Notes: generated by a model from the sequence alone, not told the origin. Shown: positions 37,401-47,128, counted from the first letter of the stretch. The stretch is DNA of 64,000 nucleotides from Gigantopelta aegis (GCF_016097555.1 NC_054704.1:32558054-32622053), one strand, 5' to 3'. Translations and numbers: made by a program.

Positions 37401-39159
37401 ACAAGCCTCGTATAAGCATGTGCGTAATTTAAAACCCGCTACAAGCCTCGTATAAGCATGTGCATGTGCGTAATTTAAAACCCGCTACAAGCCTTGTATA
37501 AGCATGTGCATAATCTAAAACCCGCTACAAGCCTTGTATAAGCATGTGCATGTGTGTAATTTAAAACCTGCTACAAGCCTTGTATAAGCATGTGCATGTG
37601 TGTAATTTAAAACCCGCTACAAGCCTTGTATAAGCATGTGCATGTGTGTAATTTATTTGCTATGCTTTTGTATTTACGTATATGGGTGCTTTATTATTTA
37701 TGTTTTTAATCATTAACACACTTCCACCGACTTTGATATGAATGTACAATCTTTAAATGGTTGAATTATCCGATACTGATTTTGCTTTCATAAAACGTTA
37801 AAAGAAAAGTTGTAAATACTGAAATTGCATCCAGATGCAATGCTTTCATATTATTGTTGCATGGATTTCTCTCTCTTAATGATGGCTGTATGGCGATGGA
37901 TAGACATCAGAAAAAAACAATAACAGTAAAACAGCTTATTTTACATTATTGTTTTGCACTAATTTCAGTATATTCTGAAATCCAATGATCATTTTGCGAA
38001 ATATACTTTCAGTGTATTCTACTTCCAAATTGTGATTCCCCCCCCCCCTCCGATTTCACAAGGCACATAAAAATATATATACCGTACAGATTTATTAATT
38101 TAGTTTTTAGAACTTGGATAGAATAAGATAACAATTTAGCAGAGAAAATGTGTGTGTGTGTGTGTGTGTGCAGGAGGGTTTCAGGTTGTAGAACTCCCCC
38201 TTGCTGAAGCAAATTTTCTTTTTTTAAATAAATTTTCCAAGGGAGCATGACTCAACCCCCCCCCCCACCCCCAATAATCTTCGCTTGCCACAGTATAGAC
38301 CCCACACTGCTAATATTCTTGCACAATCCTGAGTTGAGATTTCCTACAAATTTCATTACTGTCTTCAGAATGCCGTCTGGTGGCAGTAGTGGATACTACA
38401 CCCAGTGTTTGCTATCAGTCTAACAACAATGACAGCCAGGTTTGAACTTTGTCCTTTCTCCAGGGCTGTAGCTAGCAGGGGGAAATGCAACGGTGGAGGG
38501 GTAAGGAAGCCAACCCCCAGAAAAAATCCGCAAAAAATTATAGAAACTTAAAGAAAATTCTCTTCTTAACCATTTATGGAGTTTTAAACTATTAACTACT
38601 CAGTTGCCCCCAAAACAAAAAAATCCTAGCTACGGCCCTACTCTTGTGATTTTCCAATAAAATTAAAGTTTTCTACTAGTAAATGAAAGTATTTGATTGT
38701 AATAATGCATGGATATCTTGTTCAAGGTATACTTTTTACATTTCTAATAAATAAATAATAATATAAAAAAATTGGGGGGGGGGGGGCAAAACTTTAAACT
38801 GTTAAATGAAGTTCAAGCATCCCATGCCGTAGCCCGAGTACTCCGACTGTACGAGAGTTAGACGGACATTTGGACAGTTATACGCTCTCATGCCAAATGT
38901 CCGTCTAGCTCTCTTACAGTCAGAGTACTCGGGCTACCCATGCCGTAATCAGAGTAAAAACTTTAAAGTTAAACGCCGCCCCCTTTGACGAATTCCTAAT
39001 AATTCGCCACTGAAATTATGTACAAGATTTTAACATTTACATAAACGAAATGAAAAATAACAGATAAATATAATGGGACGCATATTTTGGTATGTATGTT
39101 TCTTCGATATGCAAATACAGAGTATGCAACTTACAATGGTTAACATCTAAAATCGCCAT
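28353..39159 (-). CDS. MFSD1: MFSD1 lysosomal transporter, complete (13 exons, 493 aa)
   Basis: MFSD1 is a major-facilitator transporter of the lysosomal membrane, described in mammals as a dipeptide exporter working with the accessory protein GLMP. Thirteen exons join in phase from ATG 39159 to TAG 28353: 39159-39135, 36483-36383, 35461-35331, 35093-35038, 34406-34263, 33791-33633, 33046-32931, 32611-32511, 31717-31609, 30905-30768, 30112-29973, 29261-29147 and 28499-28353 (1482 nt). Landmarks include SYFCFDMPSVLQDQF, YNLLYAIYAW, GRLIFGSGNGSLT, AFWFRNKELAMAFG, FFYNGVFPFVADASKF, SYIAGAVYD, ASMWPTIPLVVAQAT and MIGIGISNL. The protein has 12 predicted helices. Its length is close to the roughly 465 residues of the human protein. 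The start was chosen because TAA lies in frame at 39178-39180 and this is the first ATG after it. Confidence 0.96.
28659..29048. mobile_element. Diverged TTAA-flanked foldback element (390 bp)
   Basis: The left end AAGGGACTATCCTG and the right end ATAGTCCCT are each flanked by TTAA. It lies in the last MFSD1 intron. The terminal bases resemble those of copies at 14978 and 35487, but the interior is different. Confidence 0.75.
29147..29261 (-). CDS. MFSD1: MFSD1 exon 12
   Basis: It encodes EKEEGLKRWKYVMIFLLANV and then LACVATTVALSINDKRT, helix 12. Confidence 0.95.
29529..29660. repeat. GGCCCCGTGCTTATAA foldback element (132 bp)
   Basis: The ends GGCCCCGTGCTTATAAA and TTTATAAGCACGGGCCC pair, with an inner pair of 'aaagtct' and 'agactt' blocks. 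It lies in the MFSD1 intron between exons 11 and 12. Confidence 0.75.
29973..30112 (-). CDS. MFSD1: MFSD1 exon 11
   Basis: It encodes ASMWPTIPLVVAQATVGTAM and MIGIGISNLIVGQILG, helices 10-11, nearly identical to the vertebrate protein. Confidence 0.97.
30768..30905 (-). CDS. MFSD1: MFSD1 exon 10
   Basis: This phase 0/0 exon of 46 codons encodes DIVGKRGYLASFCALMTIPV and later VWLGITYSVAA, helices 9-10. Confidence 0.95.
31609..31717 (-). CDS. MFSD1: MFSD1 exon 9
   Basis: It encodes KFIQYKYGFDDKTSSYIAGA and then VYDVSLVLSPFLGAFI, helix 8. Confidence 0.95.
32164..32432 (+). repeat. tRNA-derived SINE, best-preserved copy
   Basis: The head 'gtagcccagtggtaaggtgc' fits a pol III A box and 'tttgggatcgagcacc' a B box. 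The body follows with 'gctgtggtatgtgctatcc', 'ctgggatggtgcatataaa', 'tcccttgct' and 'agcgggtttcctctc', and the tail is 'tagtggtgttgttaaacaaa'. It is antisense to MFSD1 in the intron between exons 8 and 9. Confidence 0.9.
32511..32611 (-). CDS. MFSD1: MFSD1 exon 8
   Basis: It encodes KFTHIRHFSLAFWLVVL and IMFFYNGVFPFVADA, helix 7 and a highly conserved motif of the family. Confidence 0.96.
32931..33046 (-). CDS. MFSD1: MFSD1 exon 7
   Basis: It encodes AMLCGLGFASAIILSFLD and then the cytosolic linker KQLGDDAAIKSESKKL between the two six-helix halves. Confidence 0.93.
33287..33523 (+). repeat. SINE copy, diverged
   Basis: The copy has the same body order as 32164-32432 ('ccgtgatatacactatcctg', 'ccttgctgctaattgg', 'gcaggtttcctatctc') and ends in 'atgttaagtgcatcg'. 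It lies in the MFSD1 intron between exons 6 and 7. Confidence 0.75.
33633..33791 (-). CDS. MFSD1: MFSD1 exon 6
   Basis: It encodes VQNKITAFWFRNKELAMAFG, FSRAGSVLNFFF and YGLNWTLWAG, strongly conserved helices 4-5 of the family. Confidence 0.96.
34263..34406 (-). CDS. MFSD1: MFSD1 exon 5
   Basis: It encodes VGVFLFSSLCVLGSCVFAVG and later GRLIFGSGNGSLT. The donor is acca|gttggt, chosen because it keeps the frame into IVQNK. Confidence 0.93.
34690..34937 (-). repeat. Second SINE family, minus copy
   Basis: It matches the element at 55563-55812 in reverse: 'ccaattaaggttcaagc', 'acacacctcagctatctgg', 'cctaacacctacccactgag' and 'ccagtacctacctgcc'. It lies in an MFSD1 intron. Confidence 0.8.
35038..35093 (-). 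CDS. MFSD1: MFSD1 exon 4 (56 nt)
   Basis: It encodes NAVVVIGAGFLIDKVGNR, the second helix and the D-K-x-G-N-R form of the MFS loop 2-3 signature. Confidence 0.95.
35331..35461 (-). CDS. MFSD1: MFSD1 exon 3 (luminal loop with four sequons)
   Basis: It encodes an NNCTNGTEDYEIGNETYH stretch, then CNNCTDCLGMTPDNYNLL and YAIYAW. Four N-x-T sequons and several cysteines crowd the first luminal loop. Confidence 0.95.
35487..35832. mobile_element. TTAA-flanked foldback MITE, copy 2 (346 bp)
   Basis: AGGGACATTCCTGAGTTTGC at the left is matched by its inverse at the right, each abutting TTAA (35483-35486 and 35833-35836). It begins only 22 bases beyond the acceptor of MFSD1 exon 3. Confidence 0.92.
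36383..36483 (-). CDS. MFSD1: MFSD1 exon 2
   Basis: It encodes FRFVILFFNCMLTFGSYF and DMPSVLQDQF: membrane helix 1 and the conserved start of the first luminal loop. Intron 1 upstream (2.65 kb) contains the 16-unit minisatellite and a MITE. Confidence 0.96.
36935..37652. repeat. Minisatellite in MFSD1 intron 1 (about 16 units of 36-50 bp)
   Basis: The unit contains 'taatttaaaacccgctacaa' followed by 'gccttgtataagcatgtg'. Unit length varies through 0-3 copies of a short 'catgtg' block. A cluster of central units shares the variant 'gcctcgtataag', showing local spread of a point change. Confidence 0.95.
38830..38936. mobile_element. Palindromic MITE with 9-bp target duplication, copy 2 (107 bp)
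   Basis: The ends TAGCCCGAGTACTC and GAGTACTCGGGCTA are flanked by CCCATGCCG on both sides (38821-38829 and 38937-38945). The element lies in MFSD1 intron 1 and is the same family as 25618-25729. Confidence 0.93.
39135..39159 (-). CDS. MFSD1: MFSD1 exon 1 (25 coding nt, start codon)
   Basis: It encodes MAILDVNH plus one base, followed by a gtaag donor. The phase-1 end matches exon 2, which starts with two bases. The N-terminal tail is therefore very short. Confidence 0.85.
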
Positions 39160-39258
39160 TTTCACAATCGTAAGAGATTACTTGACTGACTTTCAGTATT
39201 AATCGACATATTCCGCCCGCTAATGAAAACCATTCGGAATACCTCGGCCAACGACGGA

Positions 39259-39266
39259 ACTTCCGG
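39259..39266 (-). promoter_or_regulatory. ETS-type site (CCGGAAGT) upstream of MFSD1
   Basis: A CCGGAAGT core lies on the coding strand about 100 bases upstream of the MFSD1 start codon, in a locally CpG-richer stretch. ETS-family sites are common in metazoan housekeeping promoters. The function is inference. Confidence 0.35.
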
Positions 39267-40141
39267 ACTGTTGCACGACGAATTCCCGAAGTGTACGACA
39301 GATTCTTCGTAAGCAAACTCATTCACACTGCCGATACGAACCCACCTAGGAAATATTGCACGTTATAAAAAGTGTGACACTTTACATTTCATCTGTCTAC
39401 ATGAAACCTAAGTGTCACATGGAGTTTAAAATATTCTAAAAATGTTTTTGTTGGCAACCCTCGTATATGCTAGTCCACGAGCTGACACCACTTTAATCAT
39501 GTTTTCTGTTGCACATTTTTTGCGACTATTTCTTGGTTAGGAATTGGCAGTCTTGCAAGTTGTATCCTGTGCTTTACTGAAAAATTTGCACTTTTCTCAT
39601 ATTTCGTGACCACATATTTTCACCGGAAATTATGGGGTAGGGGAAACAAACTGCTCTAGATTCTTTATTTCTTGCTTTACTGTATCATACTACCACTTAA
39701 AATGTGTATCTTGGTGAGCTCTTTCAACTGGAAAATGCAATATGCAAATTAATAATTAGGTCACCAGAGGTCAAAAGGTCACCGTTGTTGACGACTGCCT
39801 AAAATCTAGACACAAATGTGAAGAAAAATTCACCAAAAATAAATGTTTTCAAACAAAATCAATTTAATACCTTTATTTCTTAGCCAAGACGCTAGGAAAG
39901 TTTTTAGGATAGCTGGTAACTTTATAGAACAAATTTTATACATAAAAAAATTAGATGAAACTTTGTCATTTTTTTCAAAATACAATGTACCCACTTTTCT
40001 TATTTCAAAAGTGAATTTGCAGATATTTGCCAAAGTTATTTTATATATATTTGCCAAAGTTTTGACAGTTTACCCATCAGAAATATGCACAGCCTCTATA
40101 GAACTATCGTCTGTAGGTTGTAATTGTTGTTATTGTTTTCA

Positions 40142-40345
40142 GGAATGATGTCGGTATACCAATCGCTTCCAGAAGAGTATGGAAAGCACAGGATACAACT
40201 TGCAAGACTGCCAATTCCTCATGCCCCAGGATGGGCTGCACCAAGAAATAGCCACAAAAAGTTTGCAACAGAAAACATGATTAAAGTGGTGTCGGCTCCT
40301 GGACTATGCAGCCTACCAGTATACTTGTTTCATAATAATAAATAG
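40142..40345 (+). CDS. Exon-like open frame, unrecognised, upstream of MFSD1
   Basis: After a 'ttgttttcag' acceptor-like tract, the plus strand encodes MMSVYQSLPEEYGKHRIQLA, then RLPIPHAPGWAAPRNSHKKF and a C-terminus ending LFHNNK and TAG. The composition is protein-like, rich in P, H and K with no low complexity, and GC content is higher than its flanks. No upstream exon was identified and I do not recognise the family. It would be transcribed divergently from MFSD1, about 0.8 kb away. It could be the last exon of a small gene or chance. Confidence 0.4.
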   Translation, partial: GMMSVYQSLPEEYGKHRIQLARLPIPHAPGWAAPRNSHKKFATENMIKVVSAPGLCSLPVYLFHNNK

Positions 40346-41334
40346 TCAGTTAGGCCTAAATATGACTATAGTCTATTGACTTTGTTGCGTTCGGCGAATT
40401 GTGTTTTTTATATTGCATGTTGTTTACAGATGGATTTATTTTACCACTAACACTGTCGAATGCGCTCTCAACTCAAACCATGCCTGGCATGTGATTGGTA
40501 CCGGTACCGTATAAATTATATGTTTAACATGTCATACAACAAAATACTTGAATATAAGCGTGAAATTAAATTTCACGACTGATGATTTCTACTTTGGACA
40601 TGCATGATCGGATCAGACATAAAGTATATATTGGCGTATTAAGAAATTATCATAAAATAGTGTACGAGATGTAGGCCCTACCCATTATGAAAGCATACGC
40701 ACGTTCCATATATTTACGTTTCTTCTACTCATATAGGCCTACATATATGCAATATACTCAAATAAGTACATTATTTATCAATGTTAACGGTTTTATAGTA
40801 ATGTAACAAGACAACGTGTAACACATTTAATGTAGGACAGTTAAACGTTTACTGCTACTCTTGAAGTTTTATAAAAAATATGTACGCGCTACGACCTCAA
40901 AATACCTGAAATAAAATATCAAGAACACATTACAAATAGCTCCAGAATGCACCTCTGAACATCTACATTTAAAAATATCCCGGGAAGTAGGGTCTCCACG
41001 AGTACTCGAGTACTCGGGCACGGGTCGAGTCTAGCAAGACGAGTCCGTTCACAGGACTCGAGTACCCGTATTAGGTGGAATACAATGATCAACTATAATA
41101 CACTGGACAATGTAGGACAATAATTTCAGGATTAGATAATCAACGATTTAAATGACACAATAATGATAAAATCATGCGCTACTTTTTTTTTTTTTAAACT
41201 GGCCGTCCATCCATCATAACACTAAATATATCAACCGGTTTCTAAATGCAATACAATGACAGGATTTGGCATCCATGTTCAGCCCTGGAATTAAAATGCA
41301 TAATTCTATTTAACTTTATTCTTTAATTTCATCA

Positions 41335-41465
41335 TCATCTAGTGTAAGTGTCGGGTAAAGTAAAGCACATCGATTTATTAATCATCGGCTATTGGATTTT
41401 GACATACTAGTAGTCTGTGGGATGGTGCATTTAAAAGACCCCTTGCTACTAATGAGTTGTAAGGA
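41335..41465 (-). repeat. SINE fragment
   Basis: The blocks 'gatttattaatcatcggcta', 'tctgtgggatggtgcat' and 'accccttgctactaatg' are those of the SINE family. Confidence 0.7.
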
Positions 41466-41837
41466 AGCCTGTATAGCCACATGACGTACTTTCCGTGACC
41501 TTAACCTTGATTACGTCACGACCTTGTCACGTGATCATGACCCGGCCCTGACCTTTTTAGACTGGCCCTGACCTACGTAGAGGACAGTGACCTTGGTGTG
41601 CAGGTGCGTGTCACCCCAAGGCTTGACGAGAACAACGATCGCCCATAGTGGATACCTGTCGTGGCCTTGGCCGTATTAAAGCCGTAAATTCACCCACTCG
41701 GACTTATTTAGTAGGGTCGTGTGCAACGCCCCCGCCCTAGCCCCAACCAAGACTGGTTCGGACCCGTCGACTTGGTCCAGTCCGTGAGCTACACCATGTA
41801 CATAGGACATAATGGTATGTGGTGGTAGTGGTGGTGG

Positions 41838-41976
41838 TGGCTGTCGCTGCTGCTAGGAAGGGTTATGTTTCCAACAATCCATGCTTATTTTCGCACGTGA
41901 CGAGTTAGATCGTGAGGCCATACATAAGTTTTAGAACAACATGTAACACTGATTCATGATATTGACTGTTGAATGA
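41838..41976 (-). pseudogene. Decayed start of a second Polinton-type ATPase gene
   Basis: On the minus strand this stretch parallels the first 60 or so codons of the ATPase at 47395-48879. It has the leader 'ttcaacagtca', the start at 41955-41957 followed by 'aatcagtgt', then blocks matching the C2H2 region and, after 'ccatgc', a remnant of the CAG tract. Stops and indels interrupt it within a few codons. It lies 2.1 kb outside the left end of the intact element and shows that an older copy inserted or was duplicated here. Confidence 0.7.
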
Positions 41977-42394
41977 CTCAAAGTGAAATGATGATGATAT
42001 CTGACCTTTTAGGCCTATACTTGTTCGTCTGTTTCGTTTTGGGGTTTTCGATCCCGTACCACTCTGTTGTTGATGATGTTGTATTCGAGCAAACTCGGAA
42101 GTTTCAAGTGCATGTTTAGAATCCTCCAATGAGAGTTCCAAAGTTAAAATATAAATGTTCTATCCAAATAATGCTAAAAGACTTTGTCTACATACTACAA
42201 TACAATACAATAACTTTATTTCCATGTTCATATATGTATAATAAAAACATAGTCTGGTTGACCAGCAAAAATAAAGTACTAAACAAATTACCATTAGGCC
42301 TAGCTGTACACGTTTTTAAAATTGTCCATTCGCGATACGTTTCTTTGCCTTTATTTTGCTTAAATACCTTTATGTGCGCTGGGTTTTATTTGGG

Positions 42395-42500
42395 AATTCA
42401 CCCCACAGACAGGATAGCACATACCACAGCCTTTGATATACCAGTCATACTGCACTAGTTGGATATAGCCTAATGGGGACAGATCCTAGACCGACCTCGC
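42395..42500 (-). repeat. SINE fragment
   Basis: It contains 'ccacagacaggatagcac', 'ataccacagcctttgatata' and 'gatcctagaccgac'. Confidence 0.75.
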
Positions 42501-43370
42501 TTCAAAACATTCCTTTTAACATATTAAATAAATAAAAATGTATTTACACATATACTATTTAAAAAACACCTGCTAGGAAACGAACTTAATACCCCTAAAA
42601 CAATGTCTCTGGAGCCGCCTGTCAAGGGTATTTTAACAACGCAAAATTAAAAGATTTATACAATAAAATTAACTTTAGTGGAATGTGTTTTTTTACTTTT
42701 AACAATTAGAATTATAGTTAAATACTCACGCGGATTTCCAGTGATGTTTAATACTCCACATGTATCATATTTAAAATTTAATAAAAATGTCTTCCCTTCC
42801 CCCTAAAAAAACCCCAACAAAATATCACAGCTCTATTTTCCCCTTATCGTTTCATTAAAAAAGACAGTCGTACAAATACTAATCAATGTTACATGTCTAA
42901 CCACAAATTATTTATTTATGTATTTATTTATTTACTTATTTATTTATTTATCTTATTTTATTTATTATTTTATTTTATTTTATTTTCACTATCATTTATA
43001 TCAGATACATACAACTTTACTTGAAATAATATCTGATATTTACGAAGTTTTAAAACATGTATGAGCCATCACGCGAAAACTTAGCATGACGTCAGAAACC
43101 GAGTAAACGCGGCTCAAAGTTTGACATCACATGTAAGTTTACGCGGAAGTTAAAGTTGACATGCTATTTGCGTTGTTTGTTTTGAAGAATTTAGAAGATG
43201 ACATCTTCTTCTTTACATGAAGATCAGTTTGAAGTAAAGATATATCTGTATGTACAATAGTGTTTGGTTACTATTTTGTATTTTGTACCTGAGAACATTG
43301 GTCGAGATCGTTAGCGATACCATCAGCACTTTGATACATTTACAAGTGTAGGGAGAAGTCCTATTTATCA

Positions 43371-43976
43371 CATAATATCTTACATTTTCAGTGCAATCAA
43401 AGTATGTGATATTTTTCAGATCACATACTTTAAGAATTTGATAACTTTGCAAATTAGATGTAAATTAGTCGAGGTCTCGGCACTAGGTTTATCGACATTT
43501 AAGCAAACGTACTTGGGTGACACTCTATAATTGACGTATGCATTCATAGTCATCAAATAAAAAAAATTCAATGGCAATTTGACACTGAAAGCTGTCCAGC
43601 GTTCAGAAAACAAAAAAACGTTAGGCATAACTTTATTTTGATGTAAGGACATCCAAAATGACGTCATTCGAGTTTGACGTCATTTCCATTCAAAAATACA
43701 CCGCCCCACATATTCTTACGTCATTTGAATATCTGGTAATGGCGGACTGGAATTAAAGTTGCGTGTACCATTTACAAAAACACGTTGTATTAAGCTTGAG
43801 CTTATATGATAAAGAGATTATTACCCTCGTGTATTTCGGTATCGTCAATATCATATATTAGGAATAAAAATAATGTATTATGCTCGCCAGAGGCTCACAT
43901 AATGCAATTTTTATTCCTAATATATGATATTGACGATACCGAAAAACACTCTGGTAATAACCTCTATATATCGATA
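43371..43976. repeat. Hairpin-bearing repeat, copy 1 (about 605 bp)
   Basis: This block recurs in inverted orientation at 62360-62962. It contains a 37-bp inverted repeat (43835-43871 against 43907-43943) with the loop 'gctcgccagaggctcac'. No transposase frame is present. It ends about 135 bases from the left end of the Polinton-like element. Confidence 0.85.
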
Positions 43977-44105
43977 TGGAATGCAAGTATCACATGTTTT
44001 TATAACGTACATGATTATACATAACAAAGTGCAGCAACCTTTCCAGGGTGGTAGACCCATGCAACCCGATACGATCTTAATTTGATGTTTGGTCTAACTT
44101 ATGAT

Positions 44106-44111
44106 AGTGTA
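44106..44111. repeat. Left 6-bp target duplication (AGTGTA)
   Basis: AGTGTA directly precedes the terminal repeat at 44112 and is repeated at 51822-51827 directly after the right end. Confidence 0.93.
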
Positions 44112-44855
44112 AGTAGTAGGTGGGGCACTTGGGTACCATGTATGCAAATGAGCTAGGTCACGTGACCTGTCCTGCGTTCTGATTGGTTGACCTCTAAGGG
44201 CGTGGCCTCTTCCGATTGGCTGACCTTTAAGTGACCTAATGACGTCACGTTCAGTGCATTGACCTCGGGGTCGTGCAGCTGGCTGACCTTTAAGCGTGGG
44301 GACGCTACTGGGTTAATGACTTGGACAGCTGTGGGAACCTGACCTCTGTGTCAGGAAACACCGGATGTTGGTAAGATTGATGGGTGTGTTAACCGTCGGG
44401 GGTCCTTTGATGTACAGGAAACAGATGGTGCGGAAGTCGTTAATGACCCCTAGAGTGGTGTTGAATGATGGGGTGTTTATTTAACTGTGACAGCCGTTTG
44501 ATGTACAGGAAACAGATGGTGTGGAAGTCGTTAAGATGGCAAGATGGATTTGACAGGTGTGGGTTGATTAAGGAGAACCAGTCAACGGGGAGTGGAAAAT
44601 TCCAGAGGTTTTACCAGATGTCGGGGGAAAGGTTTGAAACGTGTCCATATACGGCGTTGGCCATGAGTCATTTCAGAACGTGTTCAGACACGTCTTGAGT
44701 GGGGGTCTCTGTATAATGAGAACCAGTCAACGGGGAGTGGAAAATTACAGAGGAAAAACCCCAGGGTTTTGCCAGATGTCGGGGGAAGGTTTGAAACGTG
44801 CCCATATACGACGTTGGCCATGAGTCACCCCAGAGCGTGTTCAGACACGTCTTGA
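44112..44855 (+). repeat. Left terminal inverted repeat of the Polinton-like element
   Basis: It matches 51130-51821 in reverse, with blocks such as 'caaatgagctaggtcacgtg', 'gctggctgacctttaag', 'ggatgttggtaagattgatg' and 'ttgccagatgtcggggg'. Small indels distinguish the two arms. A partial extra copy of its inner part follows directly at 44918-45115. Confidence 0.9.
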
Positions 44856-44917
44856 CCTCGAGATAGCGTGGGTACGCTCTTCTGCTCGTTGCGAGCACAA
44901 TTTCTTACAAAGTGTCA

Positions 44918-45115
44918 ATAAACACCGGATGTTGGTCAGATTGATGGGTGTGTTAACCGTAGGGGGTCCTTAGGGGGAAACAGATGGTGCGGAAGTCGTT
45001 AATGACCCCTAGAGTGGTGTCGAATGACGGGGTGCTTATTTAACTGTGACATCTGTTCGTTTTGGCCATGAGTCATCCCAGAACGTGTTCAGACACGTCT
45101 TGACCTCGAGATAGC
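44918..45115 (+). repeat. Internal direct duplication of terminal-repeat sequence
   Basis: It repeats 'aaacaccggatgttggt', 'gatgggtgtgttaaccg', 'gtgcggaagtcgttaatgac' and 'cgtgttcagacacgtcttga' from the left terminal repeat, in the same orientation. Confidence 0.88.
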
Positions 45116-45159
45116 GTGGGGGTCTGACGTCACAAGAAATGCCCGAATCATTGCTGTAG

Positions 45160-45312
45160 TCGGTGGTTAAGACCGGGGTAGATACCGGGGTTCGTATCCG
45201 GGTATCAACTGGTCATCACCCAGCCTTTTCACTAGCCACAGATGGCTGACGCGTGTCCAGGACAGCGTGCTTGAACCATAATTGAAATATAAGCACGGAA
45301 ATAAGTTGAAAT
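45160..45312 (+). repeat. Second SINE family copy inside the element
   Basis: The head 'ggttcgtatccgggtatc' resembles a pol III B box. The tail 'gtccaggacagcgtgcttga' is shared with the copy at 55563-55812. Confidence 0.7.
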
Positions 45313-45324
45313 AAATGCAAATAG

Positions 45325-45500
45325 TAAGCTTTGTTTTAAAAGTTTAACGACACCACTAGAGCACATTGATTTATTAATCATTGGCTATTGGATGTCAAAC
45401 ATATGTGGTACTTTTGAAACAAAGACGAAACCCGCTACATTATAGTAGCAAGGGGTCCTACACCAGCCCGCAGACAGGATAGCACATACCACACAACTCC
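45325..45500 (-). repeat. SINE copy inside the element
   Basis: It contains 'gtttaacgacaccactagag', 'gatttattaatcattggcta', 'acccgctacattatagtag' and 'gacaggatagcacatacc'. Confidence 0.8.
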
Positions 45501-46383
45501 CACTGTCTTAGATATCCACAGATAGCTGGCGTGTGTGTGTGTGCGGGCGTGCTTAATCCTTAACGGGATAGAGTATTTCGTATTGCCAGACATTCGTAGA
45601 AGATGGCCCCCGAGACTTCATAACAAGATTAGCCAATGAGAAGGTTGCTAGTTTGTTTTGAAATACGACCTTCTTTCATATCTCGCAATGATCGCACGAT
45701 GGTAATTTCAAAAATAAACAGACAAAGCATTAATATTACATATGTATCACTATAAAATAAATACTGAATGTATACTCAAACGATATATACCATTTGAAGA
45801 ATAACAAACACGGGGGTGTTGGTAGTGGCATTTAACGTAAGAGCAGATAATCTTTCTCACCCCTACATTATCCCCACTGTCTTAGCCACAGATAACTAGC
45901 GTGCGCGCGCGCGCGTTTAAACCTTAATGGGATAGAGGTACGGAAAATAAATATAACCTCATAGTTTGAAACTTTATTTCAACATTAATCACTTCCCGCT
46001 GAGACAGATGTGTAGCTAGATCTCTTAAAATACAGAAAATTATATCGTCTGCTATAGATACGTAATGAGAAACACACGCGGGTCACTTCCAAGTATTACT
46101 TTCTTACTACGCTGTGGCTAATTGGTGGAAATATGATACCCCTGCAGCTACAAGCAAATGCTTTATTTAACGACGCACCGAAGCTTACAAAGTCGAGTTT
46201 AATTTCCCGGGTTATTTTTAGCGAAGCAGCCGATATTTTTCAAAGAAATACGGTGGAAAAAGCAGATACACTTATTCGGTGGCCAGTAGGGGGAAGAAAG
46301 GAATGTGCGTAACAACCCAGCCCATTACAAACATTAATAAAGGAATGTATAGACGGCTTAATTGTTAAGGAAAGAAAGGAATA

Positions 46384-46384
<1 letters not shown>

Positions 46385-46419
<35 letters not shown>

Positions 46420-46433
46420 TGTGTGTGTGTGTG
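46385..46433. repeat. TGCG/TG microsatellite
   Basis: About ten units of 'tgcg' pass into 'tg' repeats. Confidence 0.9.
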
Positions 46434-46554
46434 AAACACCCCAGCCCATTGCTTTGAAGAAAGAACGTGTGACTACAACTCAACGTTCCAACGTAACCTA
46501 TGATCTTTTAACTGCATTTGAAACACGAGTATTTCCCTAGAGTACAAGCCTTTA

Positions 46555-46696
46555 TAGACAACCAGTGTATTATGTCTGGTATGTCAAAGACCGTGGTATG
46601 TGCTGCCCTGTACACACAGCTCTTGCTACTATAAAGTAGCGGTAGAAATATCCAATCACAAATCTAGTCATAGAGTAGAAAACACAAACAACAAAC

Positions 46697-46763
<67 letters not shown>

Positions 46764-46985
46764 ATATTTTACCAAATGGGTAAATACAGTGGTCGATCTA
46801 GGATCGATCCCCGTCGGTGGTCCAATAGGCTATAGCCAACCAGTGCATTATGCCAAGGGCCGTGGTATGTGCTGTCCTGTACACACGTCCCTTGCTACTA
46901 TAATGTAGCGGTAGAGACTGACATTCAATCACAAAACTAGTCATGGAGTAAAACACACAAAAAACAAACGTAATGGTTTGGGTTT
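46555..46985. repeat. Direct duplication of a SINE-like block around a GA microsatellite
   Basis: Two copies (about 46555-46698 and 46838-46972) share 'ccgtggtatgtgctg', 'ccctgtacacac', 'cttgctactata' and 'tagcggtag'. Between them lies a GA tract at 46699-46760. Confidence 0.8.
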
Positions 46986-47029
46986 TTTCATTTTATTTCT
47001 AAATGACAAATCACAAACTACACATATAT

Positions 47030-47078
47030 AATATGGACACACATTGGGTTACATCGAGAGGCCTTAAGGGCGACAACT

Positions 47079-47128
<50 letters not shown>

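Noticed and set aside
36935..37652. CRISPR-like array of repeated units
   Set aside because: The sequence is eukaryotic. The units are near-identical throughout with no unique spacers, so it is a minisatellite.
39140..39322. Sixty-codon minus frame over the MFSD1 first exon
   Set aside because: It is in a different frame from the MFSD1 start, has no family features and runs through the proposed splice donor region.
43416..43667. Short frame shared by the two hairpin repeat copies
   Set aside because: A one-base difference in a T run breaks the shared frame in the second copy, so it is likely just sequence similarity of the repeat.
44465..44823. Short plus-strand frames in the left terminal repeat
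   Set aside because: They overlap the terminal inverted repeat and its duplications and lack protein-like features.
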